A program made the position numbers and the translations under genes. From contig NZ_FRCK01000002.1 of NCBI RefSeq assembly GCF_900142875.1, forward strand, positions 62,001-126,000: 64,000 nt of DNA. The letters run 5' to 3'. Positions 39,179 through 50,508 of the stretch are shown in pieces. Below the pieces are notes generated by a model, which saw only the letters and a program-made list of their open reading frames with translations, had not been told where the DNA came from and did not search any database. The first letter of the stretch is position 1, and each line of letters starts with the position of its first letter. This DNA is from Paracoccus solventivorans (GTDB lineage: Bacteria > Pseudomonadota > Alphaproteobacteria > Rhodobacterales > Rhodobacteraceae).

Positions 39179-39245
39179 GAAAACGGTCCACCGGACCGTT
39201 TTCCGGGCGCTCGGAAGCCCCGGGATATTTGAGTGATGAAGAAGC
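39179..39245. repeat. Dispersed intergenic repeat copy with perfect palindrome
   Basis: GAAAACGGTCC-ACC-GGACCGTTTTC is a perfect 11-bp inverted repeat (39179-39203), followed by CCCCGGGATATTTGAGTGATGAAGAAG. The palindrome is the module seen at 5815-5839, and the ATATTT/AAGAAG tail is the module at 1971, 5884 and 21090. It lies between the convergent tpiA and ABC ATPase genes. Confidence 0.75.
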
Positions 39246-39266
39246 GCCGCGCGGCTGCGCCCGGCG

Positions 39267-40463
39267 TCAGCGGAACAGGATCAGCGAGCCGGGGGACCAG
39301 CTGACCCTTGTGCGGGTGCCGAGGTCCTGGATGTCGCGGCCGAAGACGTTGCGCATCGAGATGCGGACCGGGCGTTCGGCCCCCTCCAGCCGCACATCGT
39401 AATAAGTCATGTCGCCGTAATAGACGACCTCTTCGATCACGCCGGGGGTCTCTCGATGCGGCGCCGGGGCGTCGCGTGACAGGATCGTCACCGCCTCGGG
39501 ACGGAAGCCGACCGAGGGGCCGGGGTCGCCCGGATCGGCGCGGCTGACATTGGCGGCGGGAATGTCGAACTCGCCGAACCCCGGCACGTCGACGCGCACG
39601 CCCGCGTCGCTGTCGCCGAGGATGCGGACGGGCAGAAAGTTCATCATGCCGATGAAATCGGCGACGCGGCGGCTGACCGGGCGGGAATAAAGCTCCTCGG
39701 GGTAGGAAAGCTGCGCGATCTCGCCCTCGAACATCACGGCGATGCGGTCGGACATGACCAAGGCTTCTTCCTGGTCGTGGGTGACCAGCACGAAGGTGAT
39801 GCCGACCTGGCGCTGCAGCTTGATCAGCTCGACCTGCATCTGCTCGCGCATCTTGCGGTCGAGCGCCGACAGAGGCTCGTCCAGCAGCAGCACCTTGGGT
39901 TTCAGGATCAGCGCCCGGGCCAGCGCCACCCGCTGCCGCTGCCCGCCCGAAAGCGCGTGCGCTGCGCGGGCGCCATAGCCCTTCAGCCCGACCATCGCCA
40001 GCGCCTCTTCCACCGCCGCGGCCTTTTCGGCGCGGCTTCGCGGGTCGCGGCGCAGGCCGAAGGCCACGTTCTGCGCCACGGTCAGATGCGGGAAGATGGC
40101 GTAGGACTGGAACACCATGTTGGTCGGCCGCGCATTCGCCGGCACCCTGGCCATGTCGCGCCCGTCGATCAGCACCACCCCCGAGGAAATGTCCTCGAAC
40201 CCGGCGATGGTGCGCAAGAGCGTGGTCTTGCCGCAGCCCGAGGGGCCGAGCAGGGAAAAGAACTCGGCCTCGCGGATGGTCAGGTCGATGCCGCGCAGCG
40301 CGTGGTAGTCGCCGTAATATTTATGCACGCCCCGGCATTCGATCATCGCCCGGCGCGAGGAGATGGGGGTGGGGCGGCCCTGTGCGTCGCGGGCCGGGCC
40401 GGCGGCGGCGGGCGCAGGCGCGAGGCCGGGGTTCGGGGCGGGACCGGAAGTCTGGGCGGTCAC
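39267..40463 (-). CDS. ABC transporter ATP-binding protein, PotA-like (second system)
   Basis: ATPase of a second Pot-type importer, 398 residues from a GTG at 40463, which has GGAGG eight bases upstream and overlaps the preceding permease stop by four bases. An N-terminal Pro/Ala-rich extension of about 40 residues precedes the core MIECRGVHKYYG. Walker A is GPSGCGKTT, the signature is LSGGQRQRV, Walker B is LLLDEP and the H-loop is VTHDQEEAL. A TOBE domain fills the C-terminus. The operon contains two permeases but no binding protein. Confidence 0.93.
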   Translation of the reverse strand: MTAQTSGPAPNPGLAPAPAAAGPARDAQGRPTPISSRRAMIECRGVHKYYGDYHALRGIDLTIREAEFFSLLGPSGCGKTTLLRTIAGFEDISSGVVLIDGRDMARVPANARPTNMVFQSYAIFPHLTVAQNVAFGLRRDPRSRAEKAAAVEEALAMVGLKGYGARAAHALSGGQRQRVALARALILKPKVLLLDEPLSALDRKMREQMQVELIKLQRQVGITFVLVTHDQEEALVMSDRIAVMFEGEIAQLSYPEELYSRPVSRRVADFIGMMNFLPVRILGDSDAGVRVDVPGFGEFDIPAANVSRADPGDPGPSVGFRPEAVTILSRDAPAPHRETPGVIEEVVYYGDMTYYDVRLEGAERPVRISMRNVFGRDIQDLGTRTRVSWSPGSLILFR

Positions 40464-41262
40464 GGGAATCCTCCGCTGTTGGTCTGGCCGGTGCGGGCGG
40501 CGCCGCGGCGGCGGAAATATTCGGCCAGCGCCAGAAGCAGGATCGAGGCCGCCACCAGTACCGTCCCCAGCGCCATGATCATCGGGATCGCCTTGGGGAA
40601 GCGCAGCTGGCTGAAGATATAGGTGGGCAGCGTCGGCTCGTTCCCCGCCAGGAAAAAGGCGATGATGAACTCGTCCAGGCTGATGGTGAAGCTCATCAGC
40701 AGCGAGGACATGATGCCGGGCATCACCAGCGGCAGGATCACCAGCCGGAACGCGTTCCAGCGCGATTCGCCCAGATCCTGCGCGGCTTCCTCCAGCGACT
40801 GGTCCAGCGAGGAAAACGCCGTGGTCAGGATCGCCACGGAATAGGGGGTGCAGATCAGCGTGTGCCCGATGATGACGGTCAGCACCGACAGCTCGACCCC
40901 GACCGCCAGCAGCACCACCAGCAGCGACACGCCGACGATGATTTCCGGCAGCACCAGCGGCAGCATGATCAGCCCCAGCGCCGCCCCCTGCCCCGGAAAG
41001 CGGTAGCGGGTCGAGGCGCGGGCCGCGAACATCCCCAGCACCGTCGCCAGCACCGCGGCGCTGACCGCGATGGTCAGTGAATTGACCAGCGCCCGGCGCA
41101 GGGTGGTGTTGCCCCACAGCTGCGAGAACCACTGGGTGGTGAACTCGTTCAGCGGAAAGGCGACGATGGTGCCCGAGTTGAAGGCAAAGACCGGCAGCAG
41201 CAGGATCGGCGCGTAAAGGAACAGCAGATACAGCAGCGCATAGGCGCGCAAGCCCCCGCCCC

Positions 41263-41266
<4 letters not shown>
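40460..41266 (-). CDS. ABC transporter permease, PotC-like (second system)
   Basis: A membrane subunit of 268 residues with six hydrophobic segments and the EAA-like loop EEAAQDLGESRWNAFRLVILP. It is coupled on both sides by 4-base overlaps: to the PotB-like gene upstream and the ATPase gene downstream. Length is normal for PotC. Confidence 0.93.
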
Positions 41267-43481
<2,215 letters not shown>

Positions 43482-43497
43482 GGACCGCCACTGAGAA

Positions 43498-43528
43498 CCG
43501 CCGCCCCGCATCGGGGCGGCGGTTTTTT
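43498..43528 (+). terminator. Rho-independent terminator of takP
   Basis: CCGCCGCCCCG, loop CAT, CGGGGCGGCGG and six T residues. It starts 17 bases after the takP stop and is one of the clearest terminators in the window. Confidence 0.93.
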
Positions 43529-43640
43529 CATGCGCGGCTGAGGCGGAGCGACGCCTGCGCCCGCCCGTCAGGGACCACAGCCGGGCCGCAGCCCGGGCAC
43601 GAGGTCCGGGCGCTGCATCTTTCCTGATTTCGGACAGCAG

Positions 43641-43670
43641 AAAGGGCGCCGCAGGGGCGCCCTTTTTCGT
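43641..43670. terminator. Second hairpin between takP and the TRAP permease gene
   Basis: AAAGGGCGCC (43641-43650), a five-base loop, GGCGCCCTTT (43656-43665) and TTC. T residues follow on both strands (TTTTTC one way, TTTCTG the other), so it can serve the two convergent genes. Confidence 0.7.
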
Positions 43671-43686
43671 CGTCCCGGTTGCCGGC

Positions 43687-45807
43687 TCAGTCGGCGGTGG
43701 CGGCCGGAGCGCCAAAGCTCGGCGGCCCACCCAGCCCGCCAAGACCACCTGCCGCAGGCGCAGCGGGTGCAGTCTCCGGCGCGGCCGGGGCAGCGGGCGC
43801 AGCCTCAGGCGCTGCCGGTGTGGGCGTGCCGAAGCTCGGCGGACTGCCCAGCCCTCCAAGACCACCTGCCGCAGGCGCGGCGGGCGCCGCCTCAGGCGCA
43901 GCCGGTGCGGGCGTGCCAAAGCTCGGCGGCGCGCCCAACCCGCCAAGCCCACCTTCCGCAGGCGCGGCGGGCGCGGCGGGCGCGGCGGGCGCGGCCTCAG
44001 GCGCAGCTGGTGTGGGCGTGCCAAAGCTCGGCGGCGCACCCAGCCCGCCAAGCCCACCTGCCGCAGGCGCGGCGGGTGCGGCCGGGGTGGGGGTTTCGCC
44101 CGGCGAGGGCGGGGTGGCGGGTGCGCCGAACGGGTTGCCGCCTAGGCCGCCAAGGCCGCCTCCGCCAAGCCCGCCGAGGCCTCCGCCGCCCAGCCCGCCG
44201 CTCATCGGGATGTTGATCTGCACGTTCGAGGTGTCGATCGGCGGGCCCTTGTAATGCATGACCAGCCCCGGGAACAGCATGACCACCGCCACCATCACCA
44301 GCTGGATCACCACGAAGGGCACCGCCCCCCAGTAGATCTGCCCGGTGCGCACCGGCTCGATCATCCGCCCGGTCACCTTGTCGCGATAGGGCGCCTTGGG
44401 CGCAACCGAGCGCAGGAAGAACAGCGAAAAGCCGAAGGGCGGGTGCATGAACGAGGTCTGCATGTTCACCGCCAGCAGCACCCCGAACCAGATCAGGTCG
44501 ATCCCCAGCGCCTCGGCCGCGGGGGCCAGCAGCGGCACGATGATGAACGCCAGCTCGAAGAAATCGAGGAAGAACGCCAGCAGGAACACCAGGATCGAGA
44601 CCACGATCAGGAACCCGTATTCGCCGCCGGGCAGCGAGGTCAGCAGATGCTCGACCCACAGATGCCCGTTCACCCCGTAGAAGGTCAGCGAGAACACCCG
44701 CGCCCCCACCAGGATGAACATGACGAAGGCCGACAGCCGTGTGGTGGCGGTCAGCGCCTGACTGATCACCCCGCCCTTGAGCCGGCCCTTGGCGGCGGCC
44801 AGCACCAGCGCGCCGACCGCGCCCATGGCGCCGCCCTCGGTGGGGGTGGCGATGCCCAGGAAGATCGTGCCCAGCACCAGGAAGATCAGCGCCAGCGGCG
44901 GGATCAGCACGATGATGACCTGCTGCGCCAGCCGGCTCATCGCGTTGATGCGCAGGGCGCGGTCCAGCAGCGCGATGATGTAGATGACCACCACCGCCAG
45001 CGCCGGGGCGAGGATGTCGGCATTGGTGCCCTGCGTCGGATGCAGCCAGCGGAACGCCAGCCAGGCCATCGCCACCGTCGCCGCGATCGCGACCAGCAGC
45101 GAGGCCACGCCCGAACCCAGCGTCCGCGCCTCTTTCGGCAGCGCGGGCATCGAGCCTGGCCGCACCAGCGTCATCACGAACACATAGCTCATGTAGAGCC
45201 CGGTCAGCACCAGCCCGGGGATCATCGCCCCCTTGTACATGTCGCCGACCGAGCGGCCCAGCTGGTCAGCCAGCACGATCAGCACCAGGCTGGGCGGAAT
45301 GATCTGCGCCAGCGTCCCCGAGGCCGCGATCACCCCGGAGGCGACGCGCCGGTCATAGCCATAGCGCAGCATGATCGGCAGCGAGATCAGCCCCATGGCG
45401 ATGACCGAGGCCGCCACCACGCCGGTGGTCGCCGCCAGCAGCGCGCCGACGATGATCACCGCATAGGCCAGACCGCCGCGCACCGGGCCGAACAGCTGGC
45501 CGATGGTGTCCAGCAGATCCTCGGCCATGCCGGATTTCTCCAGCACGATGCCCATGAAGGTGAAGAAGGGAATCGCCAGCAGGGTCTCGTTGCTCAGCAA
45601 CCCCCACAGCCGTTCCGGCATCGCCTGCAGCAGCGGCCAGCTGAGGTTGATCGAGCCGCCCGACAGCGGCGCGAGCTCTACCCCGATGACGAAGAACAGC
45701 AGCCCGTTGGCGGCCAGCGCGAAGGCGACCGGATAGCCCAGCAGCAGGAACACCACCAGGCTCATGAACATGATCGGCGCCATGTTCTGCGCGATGAGTG
45801 CCATCAT
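43687..45807 (-). CDS. TRAP transporter large permease with Gly/Pro/Ala repeat tail
   Basis: DctM-type large membrane subunit, 706 residues, against the usual 430-600. The transport part (about 1-520) has many hydrophobic segments, including LFFVIGVELAPLSGGSINL and a GIATPTEGGAMGAVGAL signature. After about residue 530 the protein turns into low-complexity sequence: glycine/leucine first, then four in-frame copies of GGLGGLG-x-PPSFG-x-P with Ala/Pro spacers to the end. The tail would lie on one membrane face as a flexible, uncharged extension of about 170 residues. The gene begins inside the small-subunit gene (4-base overlap). Its binding protein is probably the convergent TakP. Confidence 0.9.
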   Translation of the reverse strand: MMALIAQNMAPIMFMSLVVFLLLGYPVAFALAANGLLFFVIGVELAPLSGGSINLSWPLLQAMPERLWGLLSNETLLAIPFFTFMGIVLEKSGMAEDLLDTIGQLFGPVRGGLAYAVIIVGALLAATTGVVAASVIAMGLISLPIMLRYGYDRRVASGVIAASGTLAQIIPPSLVLIVLADQLGRSVGDMYKGAMIPGLVLTGLYMSYVFVMTLVRPGSMPALPKEARTLGSGVASLLVAIAATVAMAWLAFRWLHPTQGTNADILAPALAVVVIYIIALLDRALRINAMSRLAQQVIIVLIPPLALIFLVLGTIFLGIATPTEGGAMGAVGALVLAAAKGRLKGGVISQALTATTRLSAFVMFILVGARVFSLTFYGVNGHLWVEHLLTSLPGGEYGFLIVVSILVFLLAFFLDFFELAFIIVPLLAPAAEALGIDLIWFGVLLAVNMQTSFMHPPFGFSLFFLRSVAPKAPYRDKVTGRMIEPVRTGQIYWGAVPFVVIQLVMVAVVMLFPGLVMHYKGPPIDTSNVQINIPMSGGLGGGGLGGLGGGGLGGLGGNPFGAPATPPSPGETPTPAAPAAPAAGGLGGLGAPPSFGTPTPAAPEAAPAAPAAPAAPAEGGLGGLGAPPSFGTPAPAAPEAAPAAPAAGGLGGLGSPPSFGTPTPAAPEAAPAAPAAPETAPAAPAAGGLGGLGGPPSFGAPAATAD
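43690..44058 (-). repeat. In-frame tandem repeat in the TRAP permease gene
   Basis: Four units of 105, 87, 117 and 60 bp, each encoding GGLGGLG(A/S/G)PPSFG followed by a variable Ala/Pro spacer. Length differences are whole numbers of codons, so the reading frame is kept. The DNA of the units is nearly identical in the GGLGGLG/PPSFG parts. Confidence 0.9.
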
Positions 45808-46445
45808 TTGCGCGGCTCTCCCCGCTTGCTGCCGTCGGTGTCGTCAGTGTCGGCGTCGGGCTGGACAAAGCCCGCCTCGGCCAGCAGCTGCTCGTCGATC
45901 TCCAGCTCGCCGTGGCTGGTGAACTGCGCCTGGGTGTCGGGGATCAGCCCCCGCATTACCGCGATCTTCTTGATGATTTCGGAGATGCCCTGGAAGAACA
46001 GCAGGATGAACCCGGCCAGCAGCAGCGCCTTGGCCGGCCACAGGATCAGCCCGCCCGCGTTCATCGACCGCTCGCCCGACAGGTAGGACCGCTCGAACCA
46101 CGGGATCATCAGCCAGATCATCAGCGTGACGAAGGGCATCAGGAACAGCAGATGCCCGATCAGGTCGATCCAGTGCTGGGTGCGCCGCGACCGCGCGCCA
46201 TACAGGATGTCGATGCGGATATGTTCGTTTTCCAGCAGCGTATAGGCCGCGGCCAGCAGGAACGCCGCCCCGTAGAGATACCACTGCAGTTCCAGCCAGG
46301 CGTTGGACGAGATCGACCAGACCTTTCGGATGATCGCGTTCCCCGCACTCACGATCACGGCGATCAGGATCAGCCAGCTGACGCTGCGCCCGATCACCGT
46401 GTTGATGCGGTCGATGCCGCGCGACAGGGCCAACAGGCCGCCCAT
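45804..46445 (-). CDS. TRAP transporter small permease (DctQ-like)
   Basis: A four-helix small membrane subunit of 213 residues, with helices near 20-38, 52-72, 92-112 and 138-160, and the W/E-rich segment AWLELQWYLYGAAFLLAAAYTL that is typical of DctQ. A charged cytoplasmic tail (about 170-213, many Asp/Glu) is longer than usual. AAGAGGAATGAG precedes the ATG at 46445. It is the first gene of the pair and is coupled to the large subunit. Confidence 0.9.
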   Translation of the reverse strand: MGGLLALSRGIDRINTVIGRSVSWLILIAVIVSAGNAIIRKVWSISSNAWLELQWYLYGAAFLLAAAYTLLENEHIRIDILYGARSRRTQHWIDLIGHLLFLMPFVTLMIWLMIPWFERSYLSGERSMNAGGLILWPAKALLLAGFILLFFQGISEIIKKIAVMRGLIPDTQAQFTSHGELEIDEQLLAEAGFVQPDADTDDTDGSKRGEPRK

Positions 46446-46637
46446 GAACTCATTCCTCTTCTGGCAGCGGGGGTCGGGGGCGCATCTGCGCGGGCCACGA
46501 AGCCGCTGCGGCACTCGACGATGCGCGGATATGGCGGAGCGGGTCGCCCGCGGTCAAGCGTTTCCGCACGTCGCAAAGGCGCCCGGGCGCGGCACCCCGG
46601 CAGAGGGCGCGCCCGGCAGTCCGGCCCGGCGGCAAGC

Positions 46638-47702
46638 CTAGCGCCGGATCCGGTTCACATGCCCCATCTTGCGGCCCGGGCGGGATTCGGCCTTGCCGTA
46701 AAGATGGATCTGAGTGTCGGGCTGCGCCAGCAGCTGCGGCAGGCGCTGGATGTCGTCGCCGATCAGGTTCTCCATCACCACGTCGGCATGGCGCTGCCCG
46801 TCGCCCAGCGGCAGCCCGGCCACGGCGCGGATATGCTGCTCGAACTGGTCGACCGCGCAGCCGGCCTGCGTCCAGTGCCCCGAGTTGTGGACCCGCGGCG
46901 CGATCTCGTTCACCACCAGACCCTGCGGGGTCACGAACAGCTCGACCCCCATCACGCCAACGTAGTCGAGTGCGGTGACGATGCGGCTCGCGAGCAGCAC
47001 CGCCTCGGGGATCAGCCGCGACGGAAGGCCGCAAGGCACCGTGGTGGTGCGCAGGATGCCGTCCCGGTGCACGTTCAGCCCGGGATCATAGACGGCGACG
47101 GCGCCGTCCTGCCCGCGCGCCGCGATCACGCTGATTTCGGCCGAGAAATCGACGAACCCCTCCAGCACCGAGGGCGCGCCCACCTGCGCCCAGGCAGCAG
47201 CAGGGTCATCGCCCGCGGCGACCCGCACCTGCCCCTTGCCGTCATAGCCGAAGCGGCGGGTCTTGAGGATGCCGCGCGCGCGGCCCGCCATCGCGGCGGC
47301 AAGGTCCTCGGCGCTGTCCACGGCGGCATAGGGCGCGACCGACAGCCCCAACCCGGACAGGAAATCCTTTTCCGCCAGCCGATCCTGGCTGACCGCCAGC
47401 GCGCGGCGGTTGGGGCGGATCGGGACGATGCTCTCGATCAGGTCCAGCGCCTCGGCCGGGACGTTCTCGAACTCATAGGTCACCACGTCGACCGAGGCGG
47501 CAAAGGCGCGCAGCGCGGCCTCGTCCTCGTAAGGGGCGGTGGTCAGGCGGTGGGCCACGTCGCCCGCGGGCGCGGCGCCGGGTTCATAGACATGGCAGCG
47601 ATAGCCCAGGCGGCTGGCCGCGACCGACAGCATCCGCCCCAGCTGGCCGCCGCCGAGGATGCCGATCACCGCGCCCGGCGGCAGTTGCTTGGGCTTGCTC
47701 AT
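46638..47702 (-). CDS. purK: N5-carboxyaminoimidazole ribonucleotide synthase
   Basis: ATP-grasp enzyme of de novo purine synthesis that carboxylates AIR using ATP and bicarbonate, 354 residues from the ATG at 47702. It opens with AVIGILGGGQLGRML, has the ATP-grasp core (KTRRFGYDGKGQVRV, EISVIAARG) and the substrate-site segment VNEIAPRVHNSGHWT. A GTG at 47714 would add four residues, but the GGTGAG site fits the ATG better. PurE is encoded 68 bases upstream on the same strand. Confidence 0.96.
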   Translation of the reverse strand: MSKPKQLPPGAVIGILGGGQLGRMLSVAASRLGYRCHVYEPGAAPAGDVAHRLTTAPYEDEAALRAFAASVDVVTYEFENVPAEALDLIESIVPIRPNRRALAVSQDRLAEKDFLSGLGLSVAPYAAVDSAEDLAAAMAGRARGILKTRRFGYDGKGQVRVAAGDDPAAAWAQVGAPSVLEGFVDFSAEISVIAARGQDGAVAVYDPGLNVHRDGILRTTTVPCGLPSRLIPEAVLLASRIVTALDYVGVMGVELFVTPQGLVVNEIAPRVHNSGHWTQAGCAVDQFEQHIRAVAGLPLGDGQRHADVVMENLIGDDIQRLPQLLAQPDTQIHLYGKAESRPGRKMGHVNRIRR

Positions 47703-47770
47703 CGTCCGTCTCACCTACCCCTGATGTAACGCCCGAGGTGCGGCAGCCTGCGAAAACCCCAGGCGGGGCG

Positions 47771-48268
47771 TCAGCTCTCGGGCCGGATGTCCTCCGGCGC
47801 CTCTGGGATCGAGGCGCTCAGCGCCGCGCGCCAGGCGTCCAGCCGCGCGGCCAGCGCCGGGTCCGACAGCGCCAGGATCCCGGCCGCCATCAGCCCGGCG
47901 TTCGCCGCCCCCGCCGCCCCGATCGCCATGGTCGCGACCGGGAAGCCCTTGGGCATCTGCACGATGGAATACAGCGAATCGACGCCCCCCAGCGCCCGTG
48001 TCTGCACCGGCACCCCGATCACCGGGATCCGGGTTTTCGAGGCCATCATCCCCGGCAGATGCGCCGCGCCCCCGGCCCCGGCGATGATCACCTGCAAGCC
48101 CCGGCCGACGGCGGCGCGCCCGTAATCCCACAGCCGGTCCGGCGTGCGATGCGCGCTGACGATGCGCGCTTCATGGGCGATGCCCAGCTCGTCCAGCACC
48201 TGCGCCGCCTCTCGCATCGTGGCCCAGTCGGACTGGCTGCCCATGATGATGCCCACCGGAACCGTCAT
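47771..48268 (-). CDS. purE: N5-carboxyaminoimidazole ribonucleotide mutase
   Basis: Class I PurE of 165 residues, which moves the carboxylate from N5 to C4 of the PurK product. It has GSQSDWATM near the N-terminus (residues 10-18), the catalytic His40 in SAHRTP, and [12 protein letters not shown] in the middle. GAAGGGGTGACGA precedes the ATG. It is the first gene of the purEK operon. Confidence 0.96.
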   Translation of the reverse strand: MTVPVGIIMGSQSDWATMREAAQVLDELGIAHEARIVSAHRTPDRLWDYGRAAVGRGLQVIIAGAGGAAHLPGMMASKTRIPVIGVPVQTRALGGVDSLYSIVQMPKGFPVATMAIGAAGAANAGLMAAGILALSDPALAARLDAWRAALSASIPEAPEDIRPES

Positions 48269-48345
48269 TCGTCACCCCTTCACCCCGCGGAAAGCCGGGA
48301 TCATAGCCGCGCGCCGGGCGGGCGCAACGGGGGAAAAGCGCGCAG

Positions 48346-48564
48346 TCAGGCGATGATGTCGGGGGTCAGCTCGTCCTCGAGCCGCGCGATCTGGTCCTTG
48401 AGCGCCAGCTTCTGCCGCTTGAGCCGCCCCAGCGTCAGGCTGCACACCACGCCCCCCGCCGCCATGGCCGCGATCTGCTCGTCCAGCTCGCGGTGCTGGC
48501 GGCGCAGAGCGGCCAGCCGGGCGCGGGCGATGTCCTCGGGCGACATTTCTTGCGGGGTGGTCAT
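48346..48564 (-). CDS. YdcH-family protein (DUF465)
   Basis: A 72-residue, highly charged helical protein of the small DUF465 family. RLAALRRQHRELDEQIAAM and LTLGRLKRQKLALKDQIARL form the two helices of the expected coiled hairpin. The function of the family is unknown. It is divergent from the heat-shock gene and lies upstream of purE on the same strand, 77 bases away. Confidence 0.88.
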   Translation of the reverse strand: MTTPQEMSPEDIARARLAALRRQHRELDEQIAAMAAGGVVCSLTLGRLKRQKLALKDQIARLEDELTPDIIA

Positions 48565-48663
48565 GGTGCGGGTCCGTGGTGCGGGGGCCGTGCGGGGCTG
48601 GCGGCAGGATACAGGGTCCGCAGCGCTTCGATAAGGGGAAGTTTGGCCCGGCCGGCCCGGGCT

Positions 48664-48693
48664 CTTGCGGATGCGTCCGCCGGATCACATATC
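48664..48693 (+). promoter_or_regulatory. Candidate heat-shock promoter of the Hsp20 gene
   Basis: TTGCGG (48665-48670) and CATATC (48688-48693) are separated by 17 bases, 64 bases upstream of the ATG. The TTG and CATxT cores are like RpoH-type promoters of alphaproteobacteria, which would link it to the rpoH gene in this window. This is pattern reading only. Confidence 0.35.
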
Positions 48694-48756
48694 TGTCCCG
48701 TGGCCGGGTCGCCGCAATCGGGACCCGGAAAAGCAGTCGCTTGACCGAGGACGCCG

Positions 48757-49167
48757 ATGACCAAGATGAGCCTGGGAACGCATCCCTATCTGCTGGGTTT
48801 CGACCAGCTCGAGCGACTGGCCGAACGCGCCGCCAAGGGGGCCGAGGGCTACCCTCCCTACAACATCGAGCATCGCGCCCCGGACGGGTTCCGCATCACC
48901 CTGGCCGTCGCCGGTTTCGCCGAGGACGACCTGTCGCTGACGGTCGAGGACCGGCAGCTGGTGATCCGCGGCCGCCAGGCCGACGCCGATGCCGAGCGGG
49001 TGTTCCTGCACCGCGGCATCGCCTCGCGCGCCTTCCAGCGCAGCTTCGTGCTGGCCGAGGGGATCGAGGTCGAAAGCGCGGCGCTGGAAAACGGGCTGCT
49101 CCACGTCGACCTGCGGCGGATCGCGCCGCAAAGCATCGTCCAGACCATACCGATCAGCCGCAAGTAA
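48757..49167 (+). CDS. Small heat-shock protein, Hsp20/IbpA type
   Basis: Alpha-crystallin-domain holdase of 136 residues that keeps unfolding proteins soluble. It has YPPYNIEHRAPDGFRITLAV, the strand GRQADADAERVFLHRGIASR with FQRSFVLAEG, and AALENGLLHVDL, which is the conserved A-x-x-x-N-G-L-L motif. GAGGACGCCG precedes the ATG at 48757. DUF1150 follows after 11 bases, a pairing common in Rhodobacteraceae. Confidence 0.95.
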   Translation: MTKMSLGTHPYLLGFDQLERLAERAAKGAEGYPPYNIEHRAPDGFRITLAVAGFAEDDLSLTVEDRQLVIRGRQADADAERVFLHRGIASRAFQRSFVLAEGIEVESAALENGLLHVDLRRIAPQSIVQTIPISRK

Positions 49168-49178
49168 AGGGGATCGCC

Positions 49179-49403
49179 ATGAACATGAAACATGATTTTC
49201 CGACCGCCGAGGGCAACACCGTCTATGTCCGCCGGGTTGAGATGGACAGCCTGCCCGCCGAGGTGCGCCAGCAGGCGCCCGAGCTGCAGGCGCTTTACGC
49301 CGTCCACGGCATCGACGGCGAGCGGCTGGCGCTGGTCGCGGACCGCGGCCTGGCCTTCATGCTGGCCCGCCAGAACGAACTGAACCCGGTCAGCGTGCAC
49401 TGA
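49179..49403 (+). CDS. DUF1150 family protein
   Basis: A 74-residue protein with the family strings VYVRRVEMDSLPAEV and LYAVHGIDGERLALVADR. The function is unknown. It regularly sits next to Hsp20 genes, and here the ATG at 49179 (AAAGGGG upstream) is 11 bases past the Hsp20 stop, so it is probably heat-induced with it. Its last 14 bases overlap the end of the convergent GT8 gene. Confidence 0.88.
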   Translation: MNMKHDFPTAEGNTVYVRRVEMDSLPAEVRQQAPELQALYAVHGIDGERLALVADRGLAFMLARQNELNPVSVH

Positions 49404-50331
49404 CCGCGAGCGCGCCTTGGGTCGCCGCGGCGGCCCAGCGGGCCAGATAGGGCTCGACGATCCCCTGCTCCATCGCGCGCGCCACCTCGCGCCGCGCGCG
49501 ATATTTCCGCCGCCCCAGCCACAGCCCCATCACATTCCGCCGTGCGCGGTTCAGCTGCGACAGCCGCGCGCGCAGCGGCAGCCGCCGCGGCGGCGGCAGC
49601 AGATCGGCGATGCGGCGGGCGTGGAACCACCACAGCCGGTCCATCTCGGTGCGCAGCCGCCAGGGCTTGCGGTCCACCACGTAATGCACGACCCGCACCT
49701 CCGGGGGCAGCGCCGCCGGCGTCGGGTAGAACCCGGAAAAGGCGAACAGGTTGAACCCCGGCGGCAGGAACACGATCCGCCCCCGCGCCATCAGGTTCAG
49801 CGTCGCCTCATCCCCGTTCAGCACCGGCTTTTCATCGGAAACGAACCGCGCGAGGCAGCGCCGCCCCATGTCCTCGGCGCGCCACCGCGGCAGGTTCATC
49901 ACCAGCAGCCCGGCGTTGACCTTGTTGTCGCGGTTGCCGGGGCTGCGTACGGCGGCGATCAGCTGTTCGCCCAGCTCCACGGTGGCCAGCGGCGACAGAT
50001 CGCCCAGCACCACCATGTCGCAATCCATGTAGACCACGCGGTCGTCGGCCGGCAGCAGTTCAGGGATCAGCAGGCGCAGGAAGGTGCCGCGGGTCAGATG
50101 CGCGCGGCGCACCGGCACATGGTCGAACACGTCCACCGGCACCTCGACCCGGTCCACCCGCGCGCCCAGCCGCTCGCCCAGCCGGTCCAGCCGCGCGCGG
50201 TTTTCAGGCGAGATCCCCAGGTCCAGCACGGTGAACCTTGCGCCCGGGTTGTGGAAATTGACCGAAGCCAGCAGCACCAGCACGCCGGGGACGTAATTGT
50301 CGTCCGAGCCGGTGACGATATGCAGCGACAT
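49390..50331 (-). CDS. Glycosyltransferase family 8 protein (LgtC-like)
   Basis: Retaining glycosyltransferase of 313 residues. It begins SLHIVTGSDDNYVPGVLVLL, has the metal-binding D103-C-D105 in VYMDCDMVVLG, then NAGLLVMNL and a NGDEATLNL segment typical of the family. A basic C-terminal tail (about 265-300, many Arg) may hold it to the membrane, as in LgtC. It probably adds a hexose to lipopolysaccharide or another glycan. GGGAGGG precedes the ATG at 50331. No other LPS gene is adjacent. Confidence 0.88.
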   Translation of the reverse strand: MSLHIVTGSDDNYVPGVLVLLASVNFHNPGARFTVLDLGISPENRARLDRLGERLGARVDRVEVPVDVFDHVPVRRAHLTRGTFLRLLIPELLPADDRVVYMDCDMVVLGDLSPLATVELGEQLIAAVRSPGNRDNKVNAGLLVMNLPRWRAEDMGRRCLARFVSDEKPVLNGDEATLNLMARGRIVFLPPGFNLFAFSGFYPTPAALPPEVRVVHYVVDRKPWRLRTEMDRLWWFHARRIADLLPPPRRLPLRARLSQLNRARRNVMGLWLGRRKYRARREVARAMEQGIVEPYLARWAAAATQGALAVSAR

Positions 50332-50508
50332 CTGCGATCCCTCCCGGGGCGCAGCGCTGCATGACACGGCGGCAGGGGACCCTGCCCGCCCATGCGGCCG
50401 TCACGCCGTCAGAAGGAAATCCCGTCGCAGCATCCGGGTTCCCTGCCCCGCCGATGAAACCGGGACAAGGGAGTGTCGGGCAGGGCCTGCCGCCCTGCCG
50501 TCAGGGGA

